In this document: positions 13,207-21,075 of the stretch, piece after piece
How positions within the stretch are numbered: the first letter of the stretch is position 1
Layout: every line of letters begins with the position of its first letter
From: Syntrophus gentianae
GTDB lineage: Bacteria; Desulfobacterota; Syntrophia; Syntrophales; Syntrophaceae
NCBI RefSeq assembly: GCF_900109885.1
Contig: NZ_FOBS01000010.1
Location: 1-64,000 of the forward strand
DNA length: 64,000 bases
Reading direction: 5' to 3'
The notes under the pieces: model-generated
Told to the model about the DNA's origin: nothing
Database searches by the model: none
The model's input: the letters and a program-made list of their open reading frames with translations, nothing else
Position numbers and translations under genes: made by a program

Positions 13207-14760
13207 TTAAGTCAAAACGAGTTCGATCAGGTGCGGACCCGGTTCGGCCATGGCCCGGGAAAAGGCCGCGGCGAACTCTTCCACGGTATAGGCACGGATG
13301 GACGGCACACCGAATCCCTGACTGAGCTTGACCCAGTCGATGTCGGGATGTCCGAGATCCATCAGGGGCGCTGCAACCGGCCCGATCGGTGAGAAGCCTG
13401 CCCGGCTCATTTCCACCCGGATAATGTTGTAGCTCCGGTTGGAGCAGATCAGGGTTGTAACATTGAGATTTTCCCGCGCCTGAGTCCAGAGGGCCTGGAG
13501 TGTATAAAGGGCGCTGCCGTCCGCCTGAAGATTGATCACGGGGCGCTCCGGACAGGCGATGGCGGCGCCGGTGGCACTGGGTATTCCCTGGCCGATCGCT
13601 CCGCCGGTGAGGGTGAGAAGGGTAAAAGGCGCCACACCTGCGGCCAGGTCATAATAGGCAAACCCGGAGGTCAGGGACTCATCGACGATAACGGCGTTTT
13701 CCGGCTGGAGAGCTGCCAGGGACTGACAAACCTTTTCCGCGGTCAGGGCGCCGCCAGGAAGCGGCGGACGGCGGTAGGAAGCGATCAGGGGAGAATCCAG
13801 AAGGGGATCAGAGGGGGCAGCCAAGGCATCGGCCAGTCCCCCGAGGGCTTCGGCTTCATCCTGGAGGCCGTTGCCGATATGCACGCGACGCTGATCGGGA
13901 GTAAGAAGCAGACTGGGCATGTCCTGATAACCGAAAAAAGAGACCGGTTCCCGCGCTCCCGCGAAGACAAAGGCATCATAACCGGACAGCAGCGCCGTGG
14001 CGGATTCGGGAAAATAGGGGACCTTCTTGATAAAAGGATATCCGGCGCCTCTCTCCATACGGGCGGGAAACACATCGGTCAGGAGATCACAACCTGTAGC
14101 TGCAGCGATGCGCGCCGCCACCAGCAGCCCCTCTTTGCGGAGCGTTCTACCGCCCAGGAAAAGCGCCTTGCGTGAGGCGGTGCGGAGAAGATGCGCTGCA
14201 TTCTCGATGGTCTCCTTTTCGGCGGGTTCAAAGCTGAAACGGGCAGCGCATATCTCTGCGGAAGACGGCTGTGTCCATGCGTGATCGCTGGGAAGAATCA
14301 GACTGGCGATCCGGCCGGGAAGGGCGGCGGAGATGCCCTCTGCTGCATCGAGAGAAATTCTGTCCGTCGATTGATTGGTCCTCTGCCAGGAGGATACGGT
14401 TCCGACCAGGCCCTCCAGGTCCATGTTGAGGAGCGGATCCGAGGGGCGGTGCCAGGTGGCATGGTCCCCGATGACGTTGAAAATAGGCGAGCCTGCGCGG
14501 CGGGCGTTGTGAAAATTGGCCACGGCGTTGGCAAATCCCGGCCCCAGGTGGAGCAGCGTCATGGCCGGCTTGTCCTTCATCCGGGCATAGCCGTCGGCAG
14601 CGCCGCTGCAGCCGCCTTCAAAAAGGAAAAGCATCGGCCGTATGCCGGGGATCTTTTCCAGAGCGTTGACCACAAAAATCTCCGTTGTCCCCGCATTGGC
14701 AAAGCAGACTTCGATCCCCGCCTGAATCACTGTCTGGACAAGAATTTCAGCGCCGTTCAT
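13207..14760 (-). CDS. thiamine-diphosphate-dependent enzyme, acetolactate synthase large-subunit/benzoylformate decarboxylase family
   Basis: The 517-residue protein has the three-domain POX/ALS layout. The N-terminal PYR domain has the catalytic Glu in FLFEGGCSGAADGYARM. The central domain is present, and the C-terminal PP domain has LTGGAIGQGIPSATGAAIACP and the TPP/Mg motif ADGSALYTLQALWTQARENLNV...NRSY. The motif begins ADGS where GDGS is usual. The product is shorter than most true acetolactate synthases and no regulatory ilvN subunit is near, so a decarboxylase or other carboligase is equally likely. ATG 14760 follows AGAGGT at 7 nt; ATG 14784 is the alternative. It stands downstream of the Grx/FTR pair in one direction. 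Confidence 0.75.
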   Translation of the reverse strand: MNGAEILVQTVIQAGIEVCFANAGTTEIFVVNALEKIPGIRPMLFLFEGGCSGAADGYARMKDKPAMTLLHLGPGFANAVANFHNARRAGSPIFNVIGDHATWHRPSDPLLNMDLEGLVGTVSSWQRTNQSTDRISLDAAEGISAALPGRIASLILPSDHAWTQPSSAEICAARFSFEPAEKETIENAAHLLRTASRKALFLGGRTLRKEGLLVAARIAAATGCDLLTDVFPARMERGAGYPFIKKVPYFPESATALLSGYDAFVFAGAREPVSFFGYQDMPSLLLTPDQRRVHIGNGLQDEAEALGGLADALAAPSDPLLDSPLIASYRRPPLPGGALTAEKVCQSLAALQPENAVIVDESLTSGFAYYDLAAGVAPFTLLTLTGGAIGQGIPSATGAAIACPERPVINLQADGSALYTLQALWTQARENLNVTTLICSNRSYNIIRVEMSRAGFSPIGPVAAPLMDLGHPDIDWVKLSQGFGVPSIRAYTVEEFAAAFSRAMAEPGPHLIELVLT

Positions 14761-14808
14761 AACATTACCTCTAATAATTTCCATTATCCCGTTTTCATCG
14801 GGATGAGA

Positions 14809-15138
14809 TCAGAAGACCTTTTCCGGAGGCCTCCTCTCGGGAACGAAAGGAAAAGGCCCATCCGATTCGTTCCAGCTTCGGGACACATAAAGACGGCAAT
14901 AGCAGCTGCCATATTCATCAATATCCGGTTGCCGGTAGGCGCAGGGGCAGATGATGTCCGAATCCTTCTGCCGGTCGTTCGCCGCCAGACGGCAGGGGCA
15001 GGACATGTAGCCGTAACGTTCCTTATTGAGCAGCAGCGCGTCGAGGAGATCGTCAACCCACTGCCGGTCCTTATTGAAGAAAAAACCTTTAGGCTCGTTG
15101 ATCTTCCTCAGGGTTTCGTAAAGGGTTCCTCTGTCCAT
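14809..15138 (-). CDS. ferredoxin-thioredoxin reductase catalytic-subunit-like protein
   Basis: The 109-residue protein has the cysteine order of the FTR catalytic chain: SCPCR near residue 47, then IICPCAYRQPDIDEYGSC and YCRLYV. In the family these cysteines hold a [4Fe-4S] cluster next to a redox-active disulfide, passing electrons from ferredoxin to a thioredoxin-like partner. The glutaredoxin-like gene directly upstream shares one base with it (TAATG). The natural reading is an electron chain ferredoxin to FTR to glutaredoxin. The variable FTR subunit of plants and cyanobacteria is absent, as is usual in anaerobes. Confidence 0.85.
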   Translation of the reverse strand: MDRGTLYETLRKINEPKGFFFNKDRQWVDDLLDALLLNKERYGYMSCPCRLAANDRQKDSDIICPCAYRQPDIDEYGSCYCRLYVSRSWNESDGPFPFVPERRPPEKVF

Positions 15139-15389
15139 TAAAGTTCTAGAACCTCCCGTAAACGCTGTTCCTGAAATCCCACAATGACCTCGTCGCCAAC
15201 GAGAATCGTCGGAAAAGAAATGGAAGGATTGTAGCGAATCACTTCATTGAGCCGGTCGACCCGTTCCTCTCCGGCCAGGAGGTCCAATTCGATGCAATCA
15301 TAAGAAGCGCCGCATTCATTGAGAAACTCCTTGGCGGCCTTGCAGTGACTGCAGGTGCTGAGGGTATAAATCCTGATTTCTAAGGCCAT
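15138..15389 (-). CDS. glutaredoxin-family thiol redox protein
   Basis: The 83-residue thioredoxin-fold protein has a CSHC active site in TLSTCSHCKAAKEFL and the cis-proline segment SISFPTILVGDEVIVGF. It ends like a glutaredoxin (LREVL). It is probably a disulfide reductase that receives electrons from the FTR-like protein encoded immediately after it; stop and start overlap in TAATG. The CxxC sequence differs from the CPYC of glutathione-dependent glutaredoxins, which fits a ferredoxin-fed NrdH/thioredoxin-like role in an anaerobe. Substrates are unknown. Confidence 0.85.
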   Translation of the reverse strand: MALEIRIYTLSTCSHCKAAKEFLNECGASYDCIELDLLAGEERVDRLNEVIRYNPSISFPTILVGDEVIVGFQEQRLREVLEL

Positions 15390-15449
15390 GAAAAGTCTCC
15401 CTGTTATAATGTTATTCTATGAGCACCAAAGGTTCGAAGTTCCTGTGAT

Positions 15450-16628
15450 TTATTGCTTTATCGCCAGAGTATCCATCGCCTTTGTCATTCGCCGGAGGGC
15501 GTCCTGAAGAATGCTTCGGGGGCAGCCGAAGTTCAACCTTACAAATCCCGGTTCCCCGAAGTATTTGCCATCGGAAAGTCCCACCCCGGCCTTTTCAAAA
15601 AAAGCGGCGGGGTCCTTCAATCCCGTTGGCCGGGTTTCAATCCAGGCCAGATAGGTGGCTTCCACGGAATGCATGGATAGACCGGGAAGGCAGGAGATCG
15701 TCTCTTCGACCAGCAAACTGTTTTCCCTTAGATAATTCAGCAGTGCGACATGCCAGGTAGAGCTGTCCCGGTAAGCGGCCAGCGCTGCCGTAAAACCGAG
15801 GAGATTGACGGGAGGGACGATGCCGGCCATGGCCTGGCGAAAGCGTTTCCGCAACGGACGATGGGAAATCACGGCAAAGGAGCAGCCCAGCCCGGGAATG
15901 TTGAAGGTCTTGCTCGGCGCCATCAGGGTGATGGTCCGGGCCGCAATTTCCGGACTCAGGCTTGCAAGGGGGATGTGCCGTTTGCCCGGATCCAGGATCA
16001 GGCCGCAGTGAATCTCATCGGAACAGATTATCCGGTCATTGCCTGCGAATCGTTCCGCCAGGGCGAACAGTTCGTCGGCGTCGAAAGCCCGCCCGTTGGG
16101 ATTGTGGGGATTGCAGAGCAAAAAAAGGGAAGTCCTGGGGGTCAGGGTATCCCGGAGGCAATCCAGATCCATGATCCAGCGGTTTCCCCGGTCGATCATG
16201 GGGATTGTTTTCACCTGACGGTTCGCGTGACCTGGGGCCGTAAGAAAAGGCGGATAAATAGGAACGGCCGTCATGATCACATCCCCTTCACTGCCGGCGG
16301 ACCGGCAGGCTACGTTGAGTCCCGATACCAGGCCGGGGAGCCAGACGATCCAGTCCGGTTCCACGGACCAGGAATAGAGATCCCAAAGCATGGCACAGAC
16401 AACTTCTACAAGTTCGTCGGGGGGATCAGTGTACCCGAAGACACCATGGGCTACCCGCTGCTCAAGGGCTTGAATGACGGCATCGGGAGAGCGGAAATCC
16501 ATATCCGCTACCCAGAGGGGCAAAATATCCCGTCCCTTGTATTTGTCCCATTTTTCCGAAAAAGTTCCCCGGCGGTCGACAGGGGTGTCGAAATCCGGTT
16601 TCTCTATGGAAACTTCTCTTTTGTTCAT
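15450..16628 (-). CDS. PatB/MalY family pyridoxal-phosphate C-S lyase (cystathionine beta-lyase/aminotransferase)
   Basis: The 392-residue fold-type I PLP enzyme opens with DRRGTFSEKWDKYKGRDILPLWVADMDF, in which the WVADMDF block marks the MalY/PatB group. Further landmarks are GYTDPPDE, LLCNPHNPNGRAF, CSDEIHCGLIL, and the PLP lysine in MAPSKTFNIPGLGCSF. Members cleave C-S bonds of cystathionine or cysteine conjugates to give thiol, pyruvate and ammonia. The start ATG 16628 overlaps the queF stop in ATGA. An in-frame start at 16715 would run through the queF end and is unlikely. The enzyme may supply methionine or remove cysteine adducts. Confidence 0.85.
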   Translation of the reverse strand: MNKREVSIEKPDFDTPVDRRGTFSEKWDKYKGRDILPLWVADMDFRSPDAVIQALEQRVAHGVFGYTDPPDELVEVVCAMLWDLYSWSVEPDWIVWLPGLVSGLNVACRSAGSEGDVIMTAVPIYPPFLTAPGHANRQVKTIPMIDRGNRWIMDLDCLRDTLTPRTSLFLLCNPHNPNGRAFDADELFALAERFAGNDRIICSDEIHCGLILDPGKRHIPLASLSPEIAARTITLMAPSKTFNIPGLGCSFAVISHRPLRKRFRQAMAGIVPPVNLLGFTAALAAYRDSSTWHVALLNYLRENSLLVEETISCLPGLSMHSVEATYLAWIETRPTGLKDPAAFFEKAGVGLSDGKYFGEPGFVRLNFGCPRSILQDALRRMTKAMDTLAIKQ

Positions 16629-17047
16629 GGCTGAGATGTCCCCGGTTTGGAATATTCGGCCTCGACGGAAATGGATATCCCCCCGCGGACCCCGAAGTTT
16701 GCCGTTACTTTGCACCAGCGGGGCGAAAGCGCGGCGACCAGATCCTCCAGGATGACATTGGTGACATGTTCGTGAAAAATGCCTTCATTGCGGTAGGACC
16801 AGAGGTAGAGCTTCAGGGATTTGGATTCGAGAATGGAGGCATCCGGGATGTATTGGATCTTGAGATCGGCGAAGTCCGGCTGACCTGTCATGGGGCAGAC
16901 ACAGGTAAATTCGGTCGTTTCCAGAGTAACGACATAGTTCCGGCCGGGGTGACGGTTAGGAAAGGTTTCCAGCTTCTTGGACGGTTTTGCCTCCCGACCG
17001 AGCAGGGTCAGTTTGCTGAGGTCTTCCGGTTGCGTCGAATTCTGCAT
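16625..17047 (-). CDS. queF: NADPH-dependent 7-cyano-7-deazaguanine reductase
   Basis: The 140-residue protein is the short, unimodular QueF, which reduces preQ0 to preQ1 in queuosine synthesis. The catalytic cysteine and substrate region FTCVCPMTGQPDFADL lies near residue 48. ESKSLKLYLWSYRNEGIFHE is the family signature, and the C-terminal WCKVTANFGVRGGI is typical. CAGGAGAAAAG precedes the ATG. I looked for a preQ1 riboswitch in the 81-bp gap to the MATE gene and saw none. The gene is coupled to patB by ATGA. Other queuosine genes are not in the window. Confidence 0.93.
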   Translation of the reverse strand: MQNSTQPEDLSKLTLLGREAKPSKKLETFPNRHPGRNYVVTLETTEFTCVCPMTGQPDFADLKIQYIPDASILESKSLKLYLWSYRNEGIFHEHVTNVILEDLVAALSPRWCKVTANFGVRGGISISVEAEYSKPGTSQP

Positions 17048-17128
17048 TTTTTATCTTTTCTCCTGAAAAAAAATCAAAATAGGTATGTAATCTAAACAAT
17101 TTTTTCTTTTCCTTCAACAGGTTTCCTT

Positions 17129-18493
17129 TTAAATAGGAGGGGCTGTTAACTGGCATTCGAAAAATCGATACTGACGTTTGGTCCAGTAGAGGATAAAGAG
17201 AAAGGCGAGTGCATTGGCAAGGGGCTGGGCCATCCAGACGCCGTTGATGCCGAACTGGGACGGGAGAAAAAGCAAAAGGGGGATCAGGACAAAGGTTTCG
17301 CGGGCGACCAGAAGGAACATGGCTGTGTTTCCCCGTCCGAGACCGATGAACATGTTGATCCACATCAGACTGGGAGCGCCCGTAAGGAGCATCAGGAAAT
17401 TTATGCGCAGGGCTGTTTCCGTCAGGGCCTGCAACTGCAGGTCAGGAGAGAAAAAGGTTGCAATCGGTGAGGCGAAGACTTCGACGAGCAGACAACTCAA
17501 CAGAGCAATGCCGAAGGAAATCCTGACGGCGATCTTGACGGATTCCATAAGCCTGGCATAGAGCCTGGCCCCTTCACTGAAGCCGACCAATGGCATCAGG
17601 CCATGGCCGAAACCGTAAAGCATCATCATGATCAGGCCATTGGTGCGGAAGATGATACCAAGGGTGGCAACGGCAAGATTGCTGTAACCGGCCAGAATGG
17701 AATTGTGCAGAAACATGGCGAAACTGACGGCCAGATTAATAATGATGGAGGGAAAACCTGTCGAATAGATGGACTGGATAATGCGAGGATTCGGATAAAG
17801 ATGCTTCCAACTGAGTCTATACTTTGAACTTTTCTGCTGGAGATAATAAAAGGAAAGCGCTGCACCCGCAATCTGGGAAATCACGGCAGCCAGGGCGGCC
17901 CCCTGTATTTCCAGCCGGGGAAAAGGTCCCCAACCGAAGATGAGGAGAGGATCGAGAAGGGCGCTGATTGCCGCGATAAAAAAAACGGCGAACATGGAGG
18001 CATTCGGTCTGCCTTCGGCGCGCAGGAGATTGTTGATCGTCATGATAAGAAACAGGAAAGGCACGCCGGGCAGGGTTGTTATGAGATACAGGCGGGAGAG
18101 GGGAAGGATTTCCGCCGAAGCGCCGAAAAATTTGAGGATGGGATCCGGAGCGGCCAGGATCATTCCAACAAGCAGGAGTCCGAGCGAGGCCGAAAGGAAA
18201 AACACCTGGCCTGCCGTCTGGCGGGCTTTCAGGATTTCTCCCGCCCCAAGCATGCGGGAAGCGTATGAGCCTGCGCCTATCCCTGTACCGACGCCAATTC
18301 CGCCAAAAATAAACTGGAGGGGAAAACAGATGGTCAAGGCCGCAATGGCCTTTGAACTGAGTCTCGCCAGCCAGAAGGCGTCAATGAAATTATAAACGGC
18401 CATGGCCAGCATGGCGGCAATGGACGGTCCGCTCATTTTAAGCAGCAGGGGCAGGATGGGACCTTTTCCCAGATTTAGACTCTTGTCATTCAT
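17129..18493 (-). CDS. MATE family multidrug/Na+ efflux transporter
   Basis: About 454 residues with twelve predicted transmembrane helices in two MatE halves. Early landmarks are LLLKMSGPSIAAMLAMAVYNFIDAFW and GIGAGSYASRMLGAGE. The start of the second half shows IFRTNGLIMMMLYGFGHGLMPLVGF. MATE proteins export cationic drugs or metabolites using Na+ or H+ gradients; the substrate is unknown. I chose ATG 18493 (MNDKSLNLGKGPI), because the frame upstream to 18616 is hydrophilic and would leave only 34 bp between divergent miaA and this gene. No strong ribosome binding site is visible at either start. Confidence 0.85.
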   Translation of the reverse strand: MNDKSLNLGKGPILPLLLKMSGPSIAAMLAMAVYNFIDAFWLARLSSKAIAALTICFPLQFIFGGIGVGTGIGAGSYASRMLGAGEILKARQTAGQVFFLSASLGLLLVGMILAAPDPILKFFGASAEILPLSRLYLITTLPGVPFLFLIMTINNLLRAEGRPNASMFAVFFIAAISALLDPLLIFGWGPFPRLEIQGAALAAVISQIAGAALSFYYLQQKSSKYRLSWKHLYPNPRIIQSIYSTGFPSIIINLAVSFAMFLHNSILAGYSNLAVATLGIIFRTNGLIMMMLYGFGHGLMPLVGFSEGARLYARLMESVKIAVRISFGIALLSCLLVEVFASPIATFFSPDLQLQALTETALRINFLMLLTGAPSLMWINMFIGLGRGNTAMFLLVARETFVLIPLLLFLPSQFGINGVWMAQPLANALAFLFILYWTKRQYRFFECQLTAPPI

Positions 18494-18650
18494 GGCGCTT
18501 TGATTTATAGGCAGACTCAGTTCAAGACAAAGGAAGGAACGGACTTCGTCGCACATCGAGGCTTCCGATCGGCATTTTCTTTCTTCTCTTGCCTGGAGAA
18601 AGTTACCTGCTAGCATTGATTACTTCGAAAGATCAAGATTATTTACGGAC

Positions 18651-19568
18651 ATGACCCCAAATCTCATCGTCATCCTCGGTCCTACGGCATCGGGAAAAAC
18701 AAGGCTCGCCGTACGATTGGCCCGGGACCTGAATTCTGAAATCATTTCTGCGGATTCCCGGCAGGTCTACCGGGGGATGGACATCGGGACGGGGAAGGAT
18801 CTTGATGAGTATCGCATTGAGGGTCGGGAAATCCCCTATCATTTGATCAATATTGTGGATCCTGATCATGATTTCAACGTGTTCGAGTATCAGTCCCGAT
18901 TTTACCGGTGTTTTGCGGAGATCTCATCCCGGGGGAGAATCCCCATTCTGGCAGGGGGGACGGGATTGTACCTTTCCGCCGTTCTTGAAGGATACCGGAT
19001 GGTGGAAGTCCCGGAAAATCCGGAATTGCGGGAATCCCTGAAAGGCGAATCGCTGGAAGATCTGCAGCGGCGGCTTCTGGCTTTGAACCCCTCCCTTCAT
19101 AATACCACGGACCTGCTGGATCGCAGCCGCCTTCTCCGCGCTATTGAAATTGCAGAGTATTCCCGCATCAAAGAAGAGGAGTCTCCAACCGATCGCCCCT
19201 CCATCGATCCGCTGGTCGTCGGCGTCCACTGGGATCGGGAAGCCCTCCGGAAACGGATTGGCCTGCGGTTGAAGGAACGACTGGCCATGGGAATGATCGA
19301 CGAGGTGAAAGGGCTTCACCGATCGGGAATTTCCTGGGACAGGCTTGTCTTCTGGGGCCTTGAATATCGTTATGTCGCCCTTTATCTGCAGAGAAAAATT
19401 TCCTATGGGGAAATGGTGCAAACCCTGACGAACCGCATTTCACAGTTCGCAAAAAGGCAGGGTACATGGTTTCGGCGGATGGAACGGCACGGCATCGGAA
19501 TATCCTGGATTGACGGAGATGATTATGAGGCTCTGAAAAAGCTGGTGGACAGGAGTCTCAACGCATGA
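18651..19568 (+). CDS. miaA: tRNA dimethylallyltransferase
   Basis: The 305-residue enzyme adds a dimethylallyl group to A37 of tRNAs reading UNN codons. The P-loop GPTASGKT lies at residue 10 and the tRNA/isoprenoid motif SADSRQVYRGMDIGTGK follows. The signature ILAGGTGLYLSAVLEG is near residue 100, and RISQFAKRQGTWFRR near the C-terminus is the usual QFAKRQxTWFR block. The length is normal. The stop overlaps the start of the glycosyltransferase-like gene in ATGA, an unusual partner for miaA, whose neighbour is often hfq. Confidence 0.95.
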   Translation: MTPNLIVILGPTASGKTRLAVRLARDLNSEIISADSRQVYRGMDIGTGKDLDEYRIEGREIPYHLINIVDPDHDFNVFEYQSRFYRCFAEISSRGRIPILAGGTGLYLSAVLEGYRMVEVPENPELRESLKGESLEDLQRRLLALNPSLHNTTDLLDRSRLLRAIEIAEYSRIKEEESPTDRPSIDPLVVGVHWDREALRKRIGLRLKERLAMGMIDEVKGLHRSGISWDRLVFWGLEYRYVALYLQRKISYGEMVQTLTNRISQFAKRQGTWFRRMERHGIGISWIDGDDYEALKKLVDRSLNA

Positions 19569-20956
19569 ACCTTCCCCGCGCCGTTTCTGACTATCTGAAG
19601 AAATGCCGTTATGATGCCTCTCCCCCCCTGAACCCGGGGGAAAATTCGCTTCGAGGAATTGCCCAGGTGGTGGTTATTCCAGCCCTGGCGGAAAGGCGGT
19701 ACCTTTTCTCAACGCTGGCCAGTCTGGCCTGCAACGCCCCGGAGGAACTGGAGCGGACGTTGGTGATCTGCGTGGTCAACAACCGGCCCTATCCCTACAC
19801 AAGCAGGGACTCCCTTCAAAACAACCGGCAGACCCTGGATATCATTCAGGAACTCACTGGAGGGAAGATGCCTTCTCTAGCGGATGGGGACTTGTCTGTT
19901 AAAGAGGCTTGCCGGCAAATTCTTCAGGGAGGGTTGAGATTGGCTTATCTGGATGCCTCTTCACCTGGACGGGAAATGCCCCGGAAGCAGGGAGGGGTCG
20001 GTCTTGCGAGAAAACTGGGCCTGGATGCCGGACTGACGGTGATGGACTACGGCAGCCCTCGAGCGGGCAGGCTGTTGTGTCTGGATGCGGATTCCCGGGT
20101 GGAAAAGAATTATCTTTCCGCAGTCCGTCGCTTTTATGAAACCCATGAAAATCTGTCTGCCGTGATAGCCTACGCCCATCCCTTGCCTGAAGATCCGCAA
20201 CTGCTTGCCGCCATTGTCCGTTATGAAATCTTTCTTCGCTACTATGAACTCGGCTTGAGTTTTGCGGAATCCCCCTACGCCTTCCACACCATCGGGTCGA
20301 CCATGAGCTGTACCGTCCGGGGCTATGTGGCCGTTCGCGGGATGAACCGCCGCGAGGCCGGGGAGGATTTTTATTTTTTGAATAAGCTGACAAAGTTGTC
20401 TTCCATGGGCAAAATTTCGACAACCCGGGTTTATCCATCTCCCCGGCCTTCCCAGAGGGTCCCCTTCGGTACGGGACAGCGGATGCGGGATTCTCTGAAC
20501 GGGACGAGTCGGGAGGATATTTTCTACAATCCGCAGGTCTTTTCTATCTTGAAAGCCTGGCTGACCGGAATGAAAAGATGCATCGAGGAAGGGGGAAATT
20601 TTACCCTGAGCATGGCAAGGGAAATTTCACCTCTTCTTTCTACATTTCTTGAACAAAATGATTTTCCCCATGTCTGGGAACGGATCTCCAGAACGCACCG
20701 GGGACCGGAAAAGAGATTCGCGCATTTTTCGGAATGGTTTGATGCCTTTCGGACGATGAAACTCATTCATTATCTCACGACGACAGCCTATCCGGCGCTT
20801 GGCATGGGGTCTGCCCTGCCGTCGCTACTGAAATGGACGGGGATGCCTCTTGAAGATCCAATAGAGGAGTCTCTTGCCGGGAGAATCCCCTCTTTTGAGA
20901 CTCAGGTTGAAATTTTGCAGAATCTCAGGAGGTTCGACTTCCTGGGAGAAGGCTGA
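19565..20956 (+). CDS. family 2-like glycosyltransferase, putative
   Basis: The 463-residue soluble protein has a GT-A-like layout: QVVVIPALAERRYLFSTLASL at the N-terminus, then LLCLDADSRVEKNYL, a DxD-type metal/nucleotide-sugar site near residue 172. Later comes RGMNRREAGEDFYFLNKL with the ED pair expected of the catalytic base region. There are no transmembrane helices. Donor and acceptor cannot be named. It overlaps miaA by ATGA and ends 120 bp before the next gene, with a separate promoter between. A non-catalytic GT-fold protein is possible. Confidence 0.6.
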   Translation: MNLPRAVSDYLKKCRYDASPPLNPGENSLRGIAQVVVIPALAERRYLFSTLASLACNAPEELERTLVICVVNNRPYPYTSRDSLQNNRQTLDIIQELTGGKMPSLADGDLSVKEACRQILQGGLRLAYLDASSPGREMPRKQGGVGLARKLGLDAGLTVMDYGSPRAGRLLCLDADSRVEKNYLSAVRRFYETHENLSAVIAYAHPLPEDPQLLAAIVRYEIFLRYYELGLSFAESPYAFHTIGSTMSCTVRGYVAVRGMNRREAGEDFYFLNKLTKLSSMGKISTTRVYPSPRPSQRVPFGTGQRMRDSLNGTSREDIFYNPQVFSILKAWLTGMKRCIEEGGNFTLSMAREISPLLSTFLEQNDFPHVWERISRTHRGPEKRFAHFSEWFDAFRTMKLIHYLTTTAYPALGMGSALPSLLKWTGMPLEDPIEESLAGRIPSFETQVEILQNLRRFDFLGEG

Positions 20957-20983
20957 ACTTTAAAAATTTATTCCAATCATTTC

Positions 20984-21012
20984 TTGACCTTTACTGGTAG
21001 TTTCCCTATACT
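20984..21012 (+). promoter_or_regulatory. strong sigma-70 promoter of the PpiC lipoprotein gene
   Basis: TTGACC and TATACT are separated by exactly 17 bp, each with one mismatch to consensus. The start codon is 64 bp further on. Confidence 0.75.
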
Positions 21013-21075
21013 TCGCCTGCCCGGTAAAGAATCTGTTCTATTCGTTAAAATACTAAGTAATTTAAAGGAGATCAC

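Noticed and set aside
14191-15141. A 316-codon open frame on the plus strand
   Set aside because: It is antisense to the TPP enzyme and FTR genes, Arg/Gly-rich and without family features.
17048-17128. preQ1 riboswitch upstream of queF
   Set aside because: No compact hairpin with the C-rich loop and A-rich tail is visible, and the 81-bp gap is AT-rich and featureless.
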